Source of the DNA: Bradyrhizobium diazoefficiens
GTDB lineage: Bacteria; Pseudomonadota; Alphaproteobacteria; Rhizobiales; Xanthobacteraceae
Length of the DNA: 64,000 nucleotides
NCBI RefSeq assembly: GCF_016616235.1
Contig: NZ_CP067100.1
Coordinates: 7,003,001-7,067,000, forward strand
Reading direction: 5' to 3'
Part shown: positions 45,489 through 55,375 of the stretch, piece after piece
How the letters are laid out: each line of letters begins with the position of its first letter
Numbering within the stretch: position 1 is the stretch's first letter
Position numbers and translations under genes: made by a program
The notes under the pieces: model-generated
What the model saw: the letters and a program-made list of their open reading frames with translations, nothing else
Database searches by the model: none
What the model was told of the DNA's origin: nothing

Positions 45489-46000
45489 GTGCCAACACCT
45501 TCGGAATGACGCAGCTGCATGCGCCGGTGCAGCGCCGTGATGCGGCCATCGCCGGTCGGCTGGTAGAACACCGAGTAGCGTTTTGCAGTCTGCATGAAGG
45601 CTTCTGCGTCAGCCTGCTTCTTGACGTCGAAGGAATCGAAGCCGGCGCGCAGCATGAACACGAACTGGTCGCGCAGCACTTGGCCGGTGGCGCGCAATTC
45701 GCCGCGATAATCGTAACGCTCGCGCAGCAGCCGCGCCTGGCTGTAGGCACGCCCGTCGCGGAAGGTCGGGAATACCAGCGCCACCGCGGCGACCTTGCCG
45801 AGATACGGCACGAGCTCGTCGATGTCGCGGTTGTTCGGCCAGATCACGCCGACCTTGCCGGCGCGCTTGAGCAAGCCTTCGGCCTCGCCCAGGAAGCGTT
45901 CGGCCGGCACCAGGATGTCGCCGCTCTCGGGCAGCGGCGTGTCGACGGCGAGCTTGACGAAGCTGTCGTCGGCGATCTTTCCGCCGTTAACGAGTGGCAT
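45485..46000 (-). CDS. DUF934 sulfur-assimilation protein
   Basis: 171 residues. Matches DUF934, a family that co-occurs with cysI and cysH in proteobacteria: LPESGDILVPAERFL, VGVIWPNNRDIDELVPYLGKVAAVALVFPTFRDGRAYSQARLLRERYDYRGELRATG (quoted discontinuously here), FDSFDVKK. The FRDGRAYSQARLLR block is the hallmark. No cofactor motif is seen; it may aid sulfite reductase assembly or electron transfer. Overlaps cysI by 14 bp and cysH by 4 bp. Confidence 0.92.
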   Translation of the reverse strand: MPLVNGGKIADDSFVKLAVDTPLPESGDILVPAERFLGEAEGLLKRAGKVGVIWPNNRDIDELVPYLGKVAAVALVFPTFRDGRAYSQARLLRERYDYRGELRATGQVLRDQFVFMLRAGFDSFDVKKQADAEAFMQTAKRYSVFYQPTGDGRITALHRRMQLRHSEGVGT

Positions 46001-47642
46001 AGACGCGCTCCTTGAAGGGTTCGACGCCGAGCCGCTTCACGGTGTCCATGAACAGCTCCTCGGGCCGCTCGCGCAGCGCCAGATAGGCTTCCACGATATC
46101 CTCGACGACGTCGGCGACCTCGTCGAACTTGACGCCGGGACCGATCAGAGTGCCGAGCCCGGCGTTTTCGTCGGCACGGCCGCCGATGGTGATCTGGTAG
46201 ACCTCCTCGCCGTTCTTCTCGACGCCGAGAATGCCGATATGGCCGACATGGTGATGGCCGCAGGCATTGATGCAGCCGGAGATGTTGATGTGGAGCCGGC
46301 CGATCAGATTGGCGAGCTCGTGATTGGCGAAGCGCCGCGTCAGCTCCTGCGCGATCGGGATCGAGCGCGCATTCGCCAGCGAGCAATAGTCGAGCCCGGG
46401 GCAGGCGATGATATCGGTGATCAGGTTGACGTTGGGCGTTGCCAGGCCAAGCTTGTCGAGCGCCTTCCACAGCGCCGGCAGGTCGCGCTTGGCGACGTGC
46501 GGCAGTGCGAGGTTCTGCTCGTGGCCGACGCGGATCTCGCCGAAGGAATATCTGTCGGCGAGATCGGCAAGCGCATCCATCTGCTCGGCGGTGGCATCGC
46601 CCGGAGGCTTGCCGATCGGCTTCAGCGAGATGGTGACGATGGAATAGCCCTGCACCTTATGCGCGGCCACTGAGTTCTTGCGCCATGCCTCGAAGTCAGG
46701 ATCGGCCGCGGCCTGGCGCAGCTCGTCCGGCATGTGCGGCAGCTTCTCGTAAGCGGGATAGGTGAAGCGCGAGCGGATGTCCTCGATCACCTCGTCGTCG
46801 ATCTGGAGCGAGGAGTTGCGGATGTGCTGCCACTCGTCGTCGACCTCGCGGGAGAATTTCTCGATGCCGAGCTCGTGCACCAGGATCTTAATGCGCGCCT
46901 TGTAGATGTTGTCGCGGCGGCCGTACTGATTGTAGACGCGCAGGATCGCCTCGATATAGCTGAGGATGTCGCGGCCGTGCACGAAGTGCTTGATGGTCTT
47001 GGCGATGAACGGCGTGCGGCCGAGACCGCCGCCGACGAGAACCTCGAAGCCGGTCTCGCCCTTCTCGTTCTTGATCAGGCGCAGACCGATGTCGTGGATC
47101 TTGATCGCGGCGCGGTCGTGATCCGATGCGGTGATCGCGATCTTGAATTTGCGCGGCAGGAAGGAGAATTCCGGATGCAGCGTGGTGTGCTGGCGGATCA
47201 GCTCCGACCAGATGCGCGGGTCCTCGATCTCGCCCGGCGCGACGCCGGCCCACTGGTCCGAGGTGACGTTGCGCATGTTGTTGCCGGAGGTCTGCATCGC
47301 GTGGATGCCGACTTTGGCAAGATCGGCCAGCGCATCGGGCAGTTCGGCGAGCTTGATCCAGTTGAACTGGATGTTCTGCCGCGTGGTGAAATGGCCGTAG
47401 CCGCGGTCGTATTTGCGCGCGACATGCGCCAGCGCCCGCAATTGCTTTGATGCCAGCGTCCCATAGGGAATCGCGACGCGGAACATGTAGGCGTGCAGCT
47501 GCAAATAGACCCCGTTCTGGAGCCGCAGGAGCTTGAACTCGTCCTCGGTGAGTTCGCCGGAGAGGCGGCGCTTCACCTGATCGCGGAACTCCGAGACGCG
47601 CTCGTTGACGAGCGTGCGGTCAATTTCGTCGTAAGCGTACAT
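45987..47642 (-). CDS. cysI: Siroheme [4Fe-4S] sulfite (nitrite/sulfite) reductase
   Basis: 551 residues, hemoprotein subunit reducing sulfite to sulfide. Cluster ligands CPGLDYC (about 413-419) and CINAC (about 455-459), with siroheme/substrate residues in GHFTTRQNIQFNW and GRTPFIAK. Two tandem ferredoxin-like/nitrite-reductase repeats fit the length. No CysJ flavoprotein is encoded nearby, so electrons probably come from ferredoxin or an unlinked reductase. Flanked by DUF934 and DUF2849. Confidence 0.95.
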   Translation of the reverse strand: MYAYDEIDRTLVNERVSEFRDQVKRRLSGELTEDEFKLLRLQNGVYLQLHAYMFRVAIPYGTLASKQLRALAHVARKYDRGYGHFTTRQNIQFNWIKLAELPDALADLAKVGIHAMQTSGNNMRNVTSDQWAGVAPGEIEDPRIWSELIRQHTTLHPEFSFLPRKFKIAITASDHDRAAIKIHDIGLRLIKNEKGETGFEVLVGGGLGRTPFIAKTIKHFVHGRDILSYIEAILRVYNQYGRRDNIYKARIKILVHELGIEKFSREVDDEWQHIRNSSLQIDDEVIEDIRSRFTYPAYEKLPHMPDELRQAAADPDFEAWRKNSVAAHKVQGYSIVTISLKPIGKPPGDATAEQMDALADLADRYSFGEIRVGHEQNLALPHVAKRDLPALWKALDKLGLATPNVNLITDIIACPGLDYCSLANARSIPIAQELTRRFANHELANLIGRLHINISGCINACGHHHVGHIGILGVEKNGEEVYQITIGGRADENAGLGTLIGPGVKFDEVADVVEDIVEAYLALRERPEELFMDTVKRLGVEPFKERVYATR

Positions 47643-47653
47643 AGGTGGATGCC

Positions 47654-47971
47654 TTAAACCTGGGCCGGCTGACCAATGGTGACGCCGGTGCGGCGGATCT
47701 GTTCGCGCAGATTGCCGGGCTCGATCTTGCCGTCGGTACCAATCTGCACCGGGGCGATATAGGCGCCGACGGCGCCGACGTCATCCGCAGCGGCATCGGC
47801 AAGCAACGCTTTCGCCTCATCGGAGTTGCGCACGATCGCGGCTTCCGAGAGGTCCGCGGACCAGCTCTTGCCGGCGGTGCGGTAAACCACGATGCCATCC
47901 CAGGTACGGTTGGCGGTCACGACCGAGGGGCCGGCGATCTTGATCTTCTTCTGTTCGAGCGGGGAGGTCAT
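47654..47971 (-). CDS. DUF2849 small protein in the sulfur operon
   Basis: 105 residues. The DUF2849 pattern VVTANRTWDGIVVYRT near the N terminus, YIAPVQIGTDGKIEPGNLREQIRRTG near the C terminus. Family occurs between cysG and cysI in alphaproteobacteria. ATGA overlap with the cysG stop and an 11 bp gap to cysI place it firmly in the operon. No cysteine or known cofactor site; function unknown. Confidence 0.93.
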   Translation of the reverse strand: MTSPLEQKKIKIAGPSVVTANRTWDGIVVYRTAGKSWSADLSEAAIVRNSDEAKALLADAAADDVGAVGAYIAPVQIGTDGKIEPGNLREQIRRTGVTIGQPAQV

Positions 47972-49392
47972 TCGGCTGCATCCAATAGGTCAGAGATGAT
48001 TTGGTTGGGTGTTTGGCGACGAAGCGAGCCGGCATGCCGGACCGCGTCGCCGATGATGAGGATGGCGGGACCGCCATGGGTTCGCCGCACCAGCTCGGGC
48101 AGATCGCGCAGTATGCCGATCGCGCCTTCCGCATCGGGGCGGGTGACGCGGGCGAACACGCCGACCGGCGTTTCCGGCGAACGGCCGGCGGCAAACAGGC
48201 CGGCGCGGATCGCGGGCGCAGCGGTCATGCCCATGTAGACCACGACTGTCATGCTGGTGTCGGTCAGCGCCGACCAGTCCACGACTTCGGCATCGCGCGC
48301 CTTGTGCGCGGTGAGAAAGGTGATGCGGGTCGCTTCATGACGGTAGGTGAGCGGCACCTCGAAATCGGCAGCGGCGCCGAGACCGGCGGTGATGCCGGGA
48401 ATGATCGAATAGGCAACGCCGGCGGCGCGCAGCGCTTCGACCTCTTCGCCGCCGCGGCCGAACACGAAGGGATCGCCGCCCTTCAGCCGCACCACGCGCT
48501 GGCCGGCTTGCGCGGCCGCAATCATCCGCTTGTTGATGGCATCCTGGCCGATACCGGGCTTGCCGACGCGGCGGCCGACCGCAACGCGCGCGGTGTCGCG
48601 GCGGACGCGGTCGAGAATTTCAGGCGAGACCAGCTCGTCATGAAAGACGATGTCGGCATCCTGGAGCGCGCGCAGCGCCTTGATGGTGAGAAGGTCAGGA
48701 TCGCCGGGTCCGGCGCCGACCAGCGTGACCGAGCCTTCCGGCTTGTCCGCACGCGCGAATTCGGAGGGATCGGCGATCGCCTTGATCGCGTCGTCCGCCT
48801 CGCTCTTGCGACCGGCGAGCACGGCAGCGCCGATCGGGCCGTCGATGACGCGCTCCCAAAAGCGGCGACGCAACGCAAACTCGGCAATGAGCTCGTTGAT
48901 GGATTTGCGGAAGCTGCCGATGAACTCGGCGAGTTCGCCGATGCGCGCCGGCAGCAGCGCTTCGATCTTCTCGCGCACGCGCCGCGCCACCACTGGCGAG
49001 GTGCCGCCGGTGCCGACTGCGACCACGACATCGCCGCGATCGACGATCGCCGGGAAGATGAAGCTGGAATGTTCGAGATCGTCCATCACGTTGACGGGAA
49101 GGCCGAGCGCCTTGGCACGGACCGACATCGCGACGCCGACATCGCCCGCGCCCGCGCAAACAATGGCGATGACGCCTGAGAGGTCAGCTGTGAGCGGATC
49201 GCCTGTCGCGATCTCGATGCGCGCCGCATCCTCCGGGGTGAGGCCCAGCTCATGATTGTCGTCGATCGCATGCACGCGGACGCGCGCGCCGGCAGCCGCG
49301 AGCACGCGCAATTTGGCGCGCAAAAGCTCGCCCGCGCCGATGAGGACCACCGGGCCGCACCTGAGATCGAGAAACACCGGCAAGAACCGCAT
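47968..49392 (-). CDS. cysG: Siroheme synthase (multifunctional)
   Basis: 474 residues. N-terminal precorrin-2 dehydrogenase/ferrochelatase domain (VVLIGAGELLRAKLRVLAAAG, NAD-binding, about 10-25) and C-terminal uroporphyrinogen-III C-methyltransferase domain (SVTLVGAGPGDPDLLTIKALR, VVRLKGGDPFVFGRGGEE, IPGITAGLGAA). Makes the siroheme for CysI from uroporphyrinogen III. Start at 49392 (MRFLPVFLDL) is where the family begins; an upstream ATG would lie in the promoter region. Confidence 0.95.
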   Translation of the reverse strand: MRFLPVFLDLRCGPVVLIGAGELLRAKLRVLAAAGARVRVHAIDDNHELGLTPEDAARIEIATGDPLTADLSGVIAIVCAGAGDVGVAMSVRAKALGLPVNVMDDLEHSSFIFPAIVDRGDVVVAVGTGGTSPVVARRVREKIEALLPARIGELAEFIGSFRKSINELIAEFALRRRFWERVIDGPIGAAVLAGRKSEADDAIKAIADPSEFARADKPEGSVTLVGAGPGDPDLLTIKALRALQDADIVFHDELVSPEILDRVRRDTARVAVGRRVGKPGIGQDAINKRMIAAAQAGQRVVRLKGGDPFVFGRGGEEVEALRAAGVAYSIIPGITAGLGAAADFEVPLTYRHEATRITFLTAHKARDAEVVDWSALTDTSMTVVVYMGMTAAPAIRAGLFAAGRSPETPVGVFARVTRPDAEGAIGILRDLPELVRRTHGGPAILIIGDAVRHAGSLRRQTPNQIISDLLDAAE

Positions 49393-49534
49393 GCGATACT
49401 CGCTTCCCCCAATTCGGGGTTGACTGGAATTATTTTCTATATATGTGTCGTTTCGAGCGCGCAAAGAGAAATTTTTTTCTTCTCTTCTGCACTGCAACTA
49501 TAGAATTTTCGCCTCCAAACGCAAAGTGGCAGAG
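49393..49534. promoter_or_regulatory. Divergent promoter region of the sulfate locus
   Basis: 142 bp between cysG (minus) and cysD (plus), strikingly AT-rich for this genome (GAATTATTTTCTATATATG, GAAATTTTTTTCTTCTC, ACTATAGAATTTTCG). It must contain both promoters and probably a sulfur-responsive regulator site. TATATATG and CTATAGAAT are candidate -10 regions. No riboswitch-like structure was recognised. Confidence 0.6.
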
Positions 49535-50431
49535 ATGCATCTTCTCAAGGACGATTCCGCTGCTGGCGGACTGAGCAGCCCGGCGCTGGCCGAGCGAGCG
49601 CACGCGCAAGAATTTTCCGCTGATCTCGCTCCCAGCATGGACCACCTCGATCAATTGGAAGCGCAGAGCATCTACATCTTCCGCGAAGCCTTCGCCCGCC
49701 TGAAGAAGATCGCGCTGCTGTGGTCGCTCGGCAAGGATTCCAACGTGATGATCTGGCTGGCGCGCAAGGCGTTCTTCGGCCGCATGCCGTTCCCCGCGCT
49801 CCATGTCGACACCGGCAAGAAGTTTCCGGAGATGTATCGCTTCCGCGATCACTACGGCAAGGAGTGGGAGCTCGATTTGCGCGTCGAGCCCTGCCCGCCG
49901 ATCGATGCCGTCGACCCGACGCTGCCGCCGGCGGCGCGCTCCGCCGCGCGCAAGACCGAAGGGCTCAAGATGGCGCTGGGCAAATACGGCTTTGACGGCC
50001 TGATCGCCGGCATCCGCCGCGACGAGGAAGCCACCCGCGCCAAGGAGCGCGTGTTCTCGCCGCGCGGTCTCGAAGGCAATTGGGACGTGCGCGACCAGCC
50101 GCCCGAGTTCTGGGATCACTTCAACGCCTCGCCGCCGCAGGGCGCGCATCTGCGCATCCACCCGATCCTGCATTGGACCGAGGCCGACATCTGGGCTTAC
50201 ACCAAGCGCGAGAACATCCCGATCATTCCGCTGTACCTCGCCAAGAACGGCAAGCGCTATCGCTCGCTGGGCGACCAGGACATCACAAATCCCGTGAATT
50301 CGAACGCGTCGACCATCGACGAGATCCTGATCGAGCTCGAGCAGACCAAGGTGCCGGAGCGTGCCGGGCGTGCGCTCGACCACGAGACCGAGGACGCCTT
50401 CGAGCGCCTGCGCGTCGCCGGCTATCTCTGA
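49535..50431 (+). CDS. cysD: Sulfate adenylyltransferase subunit 2
   Basis: 298 residues from ATG 49535; an internal ATG at 49637 (MDHLDQLEAQSIYIFREA) matches where E. coli CysD and NodP begin but lacks a Shine-Dalgarno. PP-loop LLWSLGKDSNVM, PALHVDTGKKFPEMY and PLYLAKNGKRYRSLGDQDIT are family hallmarks. Makes APS from ATP and sulfate with the CysN domain. Divergent from cysG; cysNC follows after 21 bp. Confidence 0.95.
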   Translation: MHLLKDDSAAGGLSSPALAERAHAQEFSADLAPSMDHLDQLEAQSIYIFREAFARLKKIALLWSLGKDSNVMIWLARKAFFGRMPFPALHVDTGKKFPEMYRFRDHYGKEWELDLRVEPCPPIDAVDPTLPPAARSAARKTEGLKMALGKYGFDGLIAGIRRDEEATRAKERVFSPRGLEGNWDVRDQPPEFWDHFNASPPQGAHLRIHPILHWTEADIWAYTKRENIPIIPLYLAKNGKRYRSLGDQDITNPVNSNASTIDEILIELEQTKVPERAGRALDHETEDAFERLRVAGYL

Positions 50432-50452
50432 TTTCAAGGACGCGAGCGCGAT

Positions 50453-52369
50453 ATGAACATGCTTGTCACCCCCGCTTCGCCTGCCACGCCGAACGGCACC
50501 ACGCGTCCGCAAGTGCGCATCGTCATCGTCGGCCATGTCGACCACGGCAAGTCGACGCTGGTCGGCCGCCTGCTGCACGAGACCGGCAGCCTGCCCGACG
50601 GCAAGCTCGACATGCTGAAAGCCGTCAGCGCGCGGCGCGGCATGCCGTTCGAATGGTCGTTCCTGCTCGACGCGCTCCAGACCGAGCGTGACCAGGGCAT
50701 CACCATCGACACCACGCAGATCCGCTTCCGCACCAATTCGCGCGACATCGTGCTGATCGATGCGCCCGGCCATGCGGAATTCCTGCGCAACATGATCACC
50801 GGCGCCTCGCAGGCCGACGGCGCGGTGCTGATCATCGACGCGCTCGAGGGCGTGCGTGACCAGACCCGGCGGCATGGCTATCTGCTGCATCTGCTCGGCG
50901 TGAAGCAGGTCGCGGTCGTCGTCAACAAGATGGACCGCGTCGATTTCAGCGCCGACCGTTTCAAGGCGATCGGCGACGAGATCTCCGCGCATCTCAATGG
51001 CCTCGGCGTGACGCCGACGGCGGTGATCCCGATTTCCGCGCGCGACGGCGACGGCGTCGCCGAGCGCACCGACCGCATCTCCTGGTACAAGGGACCGACC
51101 GTGGTCGAGGCGCTGGACGCCCTCGAGCCGGCGCGGCCGCTGGAAGCCCTGGCGCTGCGGCTGCCGGTGCAGGCGATCTACAAGTTCGACGACCGCCGCA
51201 TCGTCGCGGGTCGCATCGAATCCGGCAGTCTCATTGCCGGCGACGAAATCGTGATCATGCCGGCCGGCAAGATCGCCAGGATCAAGACCGTCGAGAGCTG
51301 GCCGGCGACGCCGGTCGCAGGACGGCAAGGCGCCGGCCGCTCGGTCGGTATCACGCTCGACCGCGAATTGTTCCTCGAGCGCGGCGACATCGTCGCGCAT
51401 GCCGGCACTGCCCCGCGCGAGACGCGGCGGCTGCGCGCGCGCATCTTCTGGTTGCACGACAAGCCGCTCGCCAAGGGCGACCAGCTGCTGGTGCGCTGCG
51501 GGCCGAAGGAAAGCCGCGCCACCGTGGTGGCGATCGAGAAGGCGGTCGATCCCGGCGAGCTCTCGAGCAGCGAGAACAAGGCGATCGGCCGCAACCATGT
51601 CGGCGAGATCGACATCTCGCTGTCCAATCCGATCGCGACCGATCCCTACACGGAAAATCCGCGCACTGGCCGCCTGGTGATCGAGGTCTCCGGACGCATC
51701 GCCGGCGGCGGCCTCGTGCTGTCGGTCGACGCCGGCCAGCGCGCCGTGCCGGTTGACATCGTGCCGGTGGAATCGGCGCTGCGGCCTGACGAGCGCTCCG
51801 CGCGCTATCGCCATAACGGCGCCGTGGTCTGGCTCACGGGCCTGCCGGCCTCCGGCAAGTCGACGCTGGCCAAGGCGCTGGAGCGGCGGCTGTTCAGCAA
51901 TGGCGGCTCGCCGATTCTGCTCGACGGCGACACCTTGCGCGCCGGACTCAACAGCGATCTCGGCTTCTCCGCCACCGATCGCAGCGAGAACATCCGCCGC
52001 CTCGCCGAGGTCGCGACGCATCTCGCCCGCAACGGCCACATCGCCATCGTCGCCGCAGTCTCGCCCGCGCGCGAGGACCGCGCTACCGCACGCCGTATCG
52101 CCGACACCCTGTTCCGCGAGATTCATGTCGCGACACCTGCCGAAGTCTGCGAGGAGCGCGACCCCAAGGGCCACTACAAGAAAGCTCGCGCCGGCGCGCT
52201 CGCCTCCTTCACCGGCATCGGCAACGACTACGAGGCGCCGCAGGCAGCCGAGTTCGTGATCGACACCTCGAAGCGGACCGTGGCCGAGGCGGCAGACGAG
52301 ATCGAGCGCATGCTGAAGACATCAGGCGTGCTGTTCGACGAACTCGTGGACCTCGCGGCGAATATTTGA
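50453..52369 (+). CDS. cysNC: Bifunctional sulfate adenylyltransferase subunit 1 / APS kinase
   Basis: 638 residues. N-terminal elongation-factor-like GTPase (CysN): G1 GHVDHGKST (about 24-32), G3 DAPGHAEF, G4 NKMD, then beta-barrel domains to about 445. C-terminal APS kinase (CysC): P-loop GLPASGKST (about 463-471), [22 protein letters not shown] hydrolysis drives APS synthesis; the kinase makes PAPS. Fused NodQ-like architecture, but the housekeeping cys context indicates assimilation, not Nod-factor sulfation. Confidence 0.96.
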   Translation: MNMLVTPASPATPNGTTRPQVRIVIVGHVDHGKSTLVGRLLHETGSLPDGKLDMLKAVSARRGMPFEWSFLLDALQTERDQGITIDTTQIRFRTNSRDIVLIDAPGHAEFLRNMITGASQADGAVLIIDALEGVRDQTRRHGYLLHLLGVKQVAVVVNKMDRVDFSADRFKAIGDEISAHLNGLGVTPTAVIPISARDGDGVAERTDRISWYKGPTVVEALDALEPARPLEALALRLPVQAIYKFDDRRIVAGRIESGSLIAGDEIVIMPAGKIARIKTVESWPATPVAGRQGAGRSVGITLDRELFLERGDIVAHAGTAPRETRRLRARIFWLHDKPLAKGDQLLVRCGPKESRATVVAIEKAVDPGELSSSENKAIGRNHVGEIDISLSNPIATDPYTENPRTGRLVIEVSGRIAGGGLVLSVDAGQRAVPVDIVPVESALRPDERSARYRHNGAVVWLTGLPASGKSTLAKALERRLFSNGGSPILLDGDTLRAGLNSDLGFSATDRSENIRRLAEVATHLARNGHIAIVAAVSPAREDRATARRIADTLFREIHVATPAEVCEERDPKGHYKKARAGALASFTGIGNDYEAPQAAEFVIDTSKRTVAEAADEIERMLKTSGVLFDELVDLAANI

Positions 52370-52387
52370 GCCTGTCTTAGTCCCACT

Positions 52388-52497
52388 GTCATCGCCCGGC
52401 TTGACCGGGCGAATCCGCCCAGTATTCCAGAGACAGTACTGGGACACGGAGAAGCCGCGGCGTATTGGATTCCCCGCTTTCGCGGGGAATGACGGCA
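52388..52497. repeat. Palindromic repeat, family A copy 5
   Basis: GTCATCGCCCGGCTTGACC, then GGCGAATCCGCCCAGTATTCC (extra ATCCGCC before CAGTATTCC relative to other copies), AGTACTGGG, CCGCGGCGTATTGGATTCC, hairpin CCCCGCTTTCGCGGGG and ATGACGGCAG. Lies between cysNC and glcB, the only copy at a tandem junction. Confidence 0.88.
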
Positions 52498-52663
52498 GTG
52501 CGCTGGGCCGCCACTCACTTGACATTTTGACAGATGTTAGGGGCCTTCTCACCGCCTCGATTTTGAGGCTAATAGAGCCCCGAAAGCCGCTCCTTGGAGC
52601 GCATTTTGCTGCTGTCGGGTCAAAAGCAGCCAAAAACAGCCATTTCCAACAAGAAAGCCCATC

Positions 52664-54829
52664 ATGAAACGCGTCGATGCCCACGGATTGAAGATCGCTC
52701 CCGTCCTGTTCGATTTCATCGCCAAGGAAGCGGCCCCGAAAACCGGGATCGCGCCGGATGCGTTCTGGGCCGGGGTTGCAGGCATCATCAGGGAGCTGGG
52801 GCCGAAGAACCGCGAACTGCTCGCATTCCGCGACACGCTGCAGGCCAAGATCGACGACTGGCATCGCGCCAACAAAGGCAAGGCGTTCGACCTCGAGGCC
52901 TATACCGCCTTCCTGAAGGAGATCGGCTATCTCGTCCCGGAGCCGGCGACGCAGAAGGTCGAGACCGAAAACGTCGACGAGGAGATCGGCAAGATCTGCG
53001 GCCCCCAGCTGGTCGTGCCCCTCACCAATGCGCGCTACGCGCTGAACGCGGCGAACGCGCGCTGGGGCTCGCTCTATGACGCCTTTTACGGCACCGATGC
53101 GATCCCGCACGATCCGTCCGAGAGCGGCAAGGGCTACAACAAGGCGCGCGGCGACAAGGTGATCGCGAAGGCAAAAGCGTTCCTCGATGCCGCCGTGCCG
53201 CTGGCGACCGGCAGCCACACCGACGTCACCGCCTACAGCGTCGTCGCGGGCCAGCTCGCGGTCAAGCTGAAGAGCGGCAATGCCACCGCGCTGAAGAACG
53301 CGGCGCAGTTCGCGGGCTTCCAGGGCGATGCAGCGGCACCATCAGCGGTGCTGCTCGTCAACAACGGCCTGCATGTCGAGGTGAAGATCGACCGCAGTAG
53401 CGCGATCGGCAAGGACGATCCCGCCGGCGTCGCCGACATGATCATGGAGGCCGCGGTCTCCACCATTCTCGACATGGAAGACTCCGTCGCCGCGGTCGAC
53501 GCCGAGGACAAGGTGCTGGTCTACCGCAACACGCTCGGCCTGATGAACGGCACGCTGTCGGCAGACTTCGAAAAAGGCGGCAAGACGCTGACGCGCTCGC
53601 TCAACGCCGACCGTCTCTACAAGACACCTGATGGCAAGGGCGAAGTGAAGCTGCACGGTCGCAGCCTGCTCCTGATGCGCAATTGCGGTCACCACATGTT
53701 CACCGACGCGGTGCTGGACGAGAACGGCGAGGAGATACCGGAAGGCCTACTCGATGCCGCCGTCTCCGGCCTGCTCGCCATTCACGACCTCAAGGGCAAC
53801 TCCAAAGTCAGGAACAGCCGCACCGGATCGGCCTATATCGTCAAGCCGAAGATGCACGGGCCAGACGAGGTGTCGCTGACCTGCGAGATCTTCGACCGCG
53901 TCGAGAAGATGCTGGGCCTGCCCGAGAACACGCTCAAGGTCGGCATTATGGACGAAGAGCGGCGCACCACCGTCAACCTCAAGGCCTGCATCCAGCGCGC
54001 CTCCAAGCGCATCATGTTCATCAACACCGGCTTCCTCGACCGCACCGGCGACGAGATCCACACCTCGATGGAAGCGGGCCCGATGATCCGCAAGAACGAG
54101 ATGAAGGCGCAGGCCTGGATCAAGGCCTATGAGGACTGGAACGTCGACATGGGCCTGAGCTGTGGTCTGCCCGGCCACGCTCAGATCGGCAAGGGCATGT
54201 GGGCGGCGCCCGACAAGATGGCCGACATGCTGGCTCAGAAGCTTGGTCATCCGCAGGCCGGCGCCACCACCGCCTGGGTGCCCTCGCCGACCGCCGCGAC
54301 CCTGCACGCGCTGCACTACCACCAGGTCAACGTGATCGCGCGACAGCAGGAGCTCGCCAAGGGTGGTCCGCGCGCCAAGCTTTCGGACATCCTCACCATT
54401 CCGGTGTCGAAGTCGAACTGGGCGCCCGACGACGTCAAGCAGGAGATCGACAACAACTGCCAGGGCATTTTGGGCTACGTCGTGCGCTGGATCGACCAGG
54501 GCGTCGGCTGCTCCAAGGTGCCCGATATTCACGATGTCGGGCTGATGGAAGACCGCGCCACGTTGCGTATCTCCAGCCAGCATCTGGCCAACTGGCTGCA
54601 CCAGGGCGTCATCACCGAGGCGCAGGTGATGGAATCGCTGAGGCGCATGGCCGTCATCGTCGACAAGCAGAACGCGGGCGATCCGATCTACAAGCCGATG
54701 GCGCCCGGCTTCGACGGCGTCGCCTTCAAGGCCGCCAGCGACCTGATCTTCAGGGGACGCGAGCAGCCGAACGGCTACACCGAATACATCCTCACCGCGC
54801 GCCGCCGCGAGGCCAAATCGGCTGGCTGA
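52664..54829 (+). CDS. glcB: Malate synthase G
   Basis: 721 residues, monomeric G-type. Condenses glyoxylate and acetyl-CoA to malate in the glyoxylate shunt. Mg and substrate residues in [28 protein letters not shown], and C-terminal [20 protein letters not shown]. Full family length. A hairpin terminator follows. No isocitrate lyase gene is nearby, as usual. Confidence 0.96.
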   Translation: MKRVDAHGLKIAPVLFDFIAKEAAPKTGIAPDAFWAGVAGIIRELGPKNRELLAFRDTLQAKIDDWHRANKGKAFDLEAYTAFLKEIGYLVPEPATQKVETENVDEEIGKICGPQLVVPLTNARYALNAANARWGSLYDAFYGTDAIPHDPSESGKGYNKARGDKVIAKAKAFLDAAVPLATGSHTDVTAYSVVAGQLAVKLKSGNATALKNAAQFAGFQGDAAAPSAVLLVNNGLHVEVKIDRSSAIGKDDPAGVADMIMEAAVSTILDMEDSVAAVDAEDKVLVYRNTLGLMNGTLSADFEKGGKTLTRSLNADRLYKTPDGKGEVKLHGRSLLLMRNCGHHMFTDAVLDENGEEIPEGLLDAAVSGLLAIHDLKGNSKVRNSRTGSAYIVKPKMHGPDEVSLTCEIFDRVEKMLGLPENTLKVGIMDEERRTTVNLKACIQRASKRIMFINTGFLDRTGDEIHTSMEAGPMIRKNEMKAQAWIKAYEDWNVDMGLSCGLPGHAQIGKGMWAAPDKMADMLAQKLGHPQAGATTAWVPSPTAATLHALHYHQVNVIARQQELAKGGPRAKLSDILTIPVSKSNWAPDDVKQEIDNNCQGILGYVVRWIDQGVGCSKVPDIHDVGLMEDRATLRISSQHLANWLHQGVITEAQVMESLRRMAVIVDKQNAGDPIYKPMAPGFDGVAFKAASDLIFRGREQPNGYTEYILTARRREAKSAG

Positions 54830-54848
54830 GCGAAGTCACTCGAATGTC

Positions 54849-54876
54849 AAAAGCCCCGGCCAAAGCCGGGGCTTTT
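54849..54876 (+). terminator. Rho-independent terminator of glcB
   Basis: AAAAGCCCCGGC-CAA-AGCCGGGGCTTTTT: GC-rich stem with T run, 20 bp after the glcB stop. Confidence 0.93.
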
Positions 54877-54959
54877 TGTTGAACGAAACGTCGCGCCGCG
54901 TCGCGGAACTGGCTGCAGCGCGCCCGCGTTGTCGGGCCATCAACCAACGGGAGATGGTC

Positions 54960-55160
54960 ATGGATTGGAATCGCATCGAAGGAAACTGGAAGCAGTTCAA
55001 GGGATCGGCCAAGGAGAAATGGGGCAAGCTCACTGATGACGATCTCCGGCTAATCGAGGGCCGCCGCGAGCAGCTCGAGGGCCGGCTCCAGGAACGCTAC
55101 GGCAAGGCCAAGGACCAGGTTCGCCAGGATGTCGACGACTGGCTCAAGTCGCTACACTAA
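54960..55160 (+). CDS. CsbD-family stress protein
   Basis: 66 residues. MDWNRIEGNWKQFKGSAKEKWGKLTDDD is the canonical CsbD start, and the protein ends in an amphipathic helix with YGKAKDQVRQDVDDWL. GGGAG lies 6 bp upstream of the chosen ATG. The family is strongly induced by general and osmotic stress; molecular role unknown. Its own terminator follows. Confidence 0.92.
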   Translation: MDWNRIEGNWKQFKGSAKEKWGKLTDDDLRLIEGRREQLEGRLQERYGKAKDQVRQDVDDWLKSLH

Positions 55161-55173
55161 GGCGGCACAGACG

Positions 55174-55202
55174 AAGCCCCGGCTCAAGCCGGGGCTTTTT
55201 TG
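55174..55202 (+). terminator. Terminator between convergent csbD and small membrane gene
   Basis: AAGCCCCGGC-TCA-AGCCGGGGCTTTTTTG; nearly the same stem as the glcB terminator. Works for csbD on the plus strand; the opposite gene ends 17 bp beyond. Confidence 0.93.
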
Positions 55203-55219
55203 TTGGGCTTCCGAGCCCG

Positions 55220-55375
55220 CTAGAACACCGCGAGATATTTCAGCAGCGACACGATGCCGATGATGATCACGATCACGCGCGCGATCTGCTTGGCGCGTCC
55301 GTCCATCGGCAGCATGTTGATGAGGTAGAGCACGAGAATGACGACGAGAAAGGTGACGAGTACGCCGACGAGCAT
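55220..55375 (-). CDS. Small membrane protein, Thivi_2564-like
   Basis: 51 residues, read directly from the minus strand: MLVGVLVTFLVVILVLYLIN, then MLPMDGRAKQ, then an isoleucine/valine-rich second helix ending LLKYLAVF. Two TM helices with a short loop containing LPMDGR, which resembles the small Thivi_2564 family. GGAGGGGG lies 7 bp upstream of the ATG. Function unknown; position beside csbD suggests a stress role. Confidence 0.8.
   Translation of the reverse strand: MLVGVLVTFLVVILVLYLINMLPMDGRAKQIARVIVIIIGIVSLLKYLAVF

Noticed and set aside
50453..52369. nodQ for Nod-factor sulfation
   Set aside because: Same architecture as CysNC, but it sits with cysD opposite the complete assimilatory operon; no nod genes or nod box are seen.
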